From: Arctopsyche grandis
Lineage: Eukaryota; Arthropoda; Insecta; Trichoptera; Hydropsychidae
Direction: 5' to 3'
NCBI RefSeq assembly: GCF_051622035.1
Contig: NC_135357.1
Location: 18,721,256-18,785,255, forward strand
Length of the DNA stretch: 64,000 nucleotides
The first letter of the stretch is position 1; the number at the start of each line of letters is the position of its first letter. The translations under genes and the position numbers were made by a program. Positions 63,074 through 64,000 of the stretch are shown here, piece after piece. The notes under the pieces are model-generated. The model made no database searches. It was not told the origin of the DNA and saw only the letters and a list, made by a program, of their open reading frames with translations.

Positions 63074-63537
63074 AGTGCCGGTTTTAGAGGAGGGCTGGGT
63101 CGAGTGGTGCCCGAGGGCGCCAAATAAGTTAGGGCGCCGCTCGATGCGCCAAAAGCGCTTTAAAATTAAAATTAGAGCGCCAAAGGTCCTGCATTTGTAC
63201 TCTGAAAATTCTATTCAAACAATCTACTGGAAAAAGCCGAATTCAAAATCTGATATTATTAGCAATGAACTTATCAATTTCTTCCTTTCTTTCAAATAAA
63301 GTTAAAATTAAATTAATTAAAGGTAAAATTAATTTACTCATTGTGTCAAATTTTATAATTTACAAGAATTATATCGAAACATTTGGGTTTCTATGCTTTT
63401 GCTGACACTGCCTGAAACTGTAGCAAGGTCCCAAGCCCGGGAAAAAGGAGGATGGTAATTCAGTTTATTATAATTTTTTTCTAATGATGTTTAGAAAAAA
63501 ATGCCCGAGGGCGCCATTGGGTGTAAGGCCGGTACTA
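63074..63537. mobile_element. Probable hAT remnant with TAGTGCCGG ends
   Basis: The left end TAGTGCCGGTTTTAG and, inwards from the right, TAGTACCGGCCTTAC are similar. A GCCCGAGGGCGCCA block lies near both ends in direct orientation (about 63109 and 63504). The flanking octamers do not match well, so the ends are provisional. The interior has only a short basic frame (63075-63299). Confidence 0.5.
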
Positions 63538-63941
63538 AACATTGTAAAAAAATGGACAGCTAAACCGATTGTAAGTTCAGCACTGGTATCTGCAAAGCTA
63601 AAACGGACTTGAAGGAACTATAAGTAAAGTAACTTATGGGGGTTAGGACGTCGAACACGCAAAAATTGCGTTGAACTGCTGATGCTTGATTGTTTAGGCA
63701 TTCGTCAAAGTAAAGCGAGCGTAGGATAGTCTGTCAACAGTCATCAATCAATGTTACCGTCGTTGAAAACTTTCTCTTTTTCGTCGAATAGAAAGAGAAC
63801 TGGTTTTTTCAGAGAAAAATATTTATTACTAATTTTATTTCATTCGCCAAAGTCATTTGTCGCCTTTTAGAATTTACCGCAATTAGACATTGCCTTACCT
63901 GCCTATGCCGTCGGGACGTCACTGTGTACATGTACAAATGT

Positions 63942-64000
63942 ACCAGTGGCGTGCCGTGAAAATCTCCGATTTTTCGCACAACCTTATTTACGTGTGCGCG
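63942..64000 (+). mobile_element. Left end of a hAT element running off the window
   Basis: CAGTGGCGTGCCGTGAAAAT has the look of a hAT terminus (CAGTGGCG...). Its partner end lies beyond the window, so length and target duplication cannot be judged. Confidence 0.45.

Overview
This is a stretch of an AT-rich arthropod, almost certainly insect, nuclear genome. Genes have short introns with GT-AG (once GC-AG) splice sites and AATAAA signals. One gene matches insect Pep (zinc-finger protein on ecdysone puffs), and the intergenic DNA is full of transposon remnants. I cannot name the order: MLH1 has 11 coding exons, which I would not expect in higher flies, but that is weak evidence.

Five protein-coding genes are readable and all lie between 25 and 50 kb. 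They are an SLX9/FAM207A-like ribosome-biogenesis protein (+, 25183-25680), Pep (-, six coding exons, 28518-32475), EDRF1 (+, twelve coding exons, 38072-43575), the mismatch-repair ATPase MLH1 (-, eleven coding exons, 43816-47260) and a mitochondrial-type 2-Cys peroxiredoxin, Prx3 (+, seven coding exons, 48044-49885). I rebuilt the exon chains by hand. Every junction keeps phase and each spliced frame is open from start to stop. EDRF1 and MLH1 converge tail to tail with 240 bp between stops. MLH1 and Prx3 diverge head to head with 783 bp between start codons. These are housekeeping genes in a gene-dense island, not a pathway cluster.

The flanks (1-25 kb and 50-64 kb) have no confident host genes, though a few exon-like islands (7115-7161, 14876-14970, 34505-34657) merit a check. 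They are dominated by mobile elements, mostly non-autonomous. Many hAT-type elements or MITEs are seen, several with recognisable 8-bp target duplications (8886-9638, 14009-14196, 14205-14337, 19517-21134, 23780-24806, 34866-36167, 57427-57528, 57648-58203, 61973-62149). There are also TA-flanked pogo/Tigger or Tc-type elements (7397-8374, 22197-22885, 32865-33831, 61775-62236), a Mutator-like foldback with a 9-bp duplication (52924-53278), an 836-bp foldback (26111-26946), a solo LTR (6043-6379), a miniature LTR element with a third LTR piece (36615-37760) and a frameshifted non-LTR reverse transcriptase tail (872-1530). A dispersed repeat carrying (GT)n and a cccggcttcgctcgg end recurs at least five times. 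Nesting is common and lets insertion order be read.

I found no CRISPR, rRNA or convincing tRNA gene and no clear new multi-gene system. The most interesting unexplained signals are a 20-nt hairpin loop found twice on compensating stems (1451-1490, 21208-21243), two MITEs sharing one target site in a row, two abutting perfect hairpins (13573-13655), and the possible small gene behind a hexamer-rich GC island at 34.2-34.7 kb.
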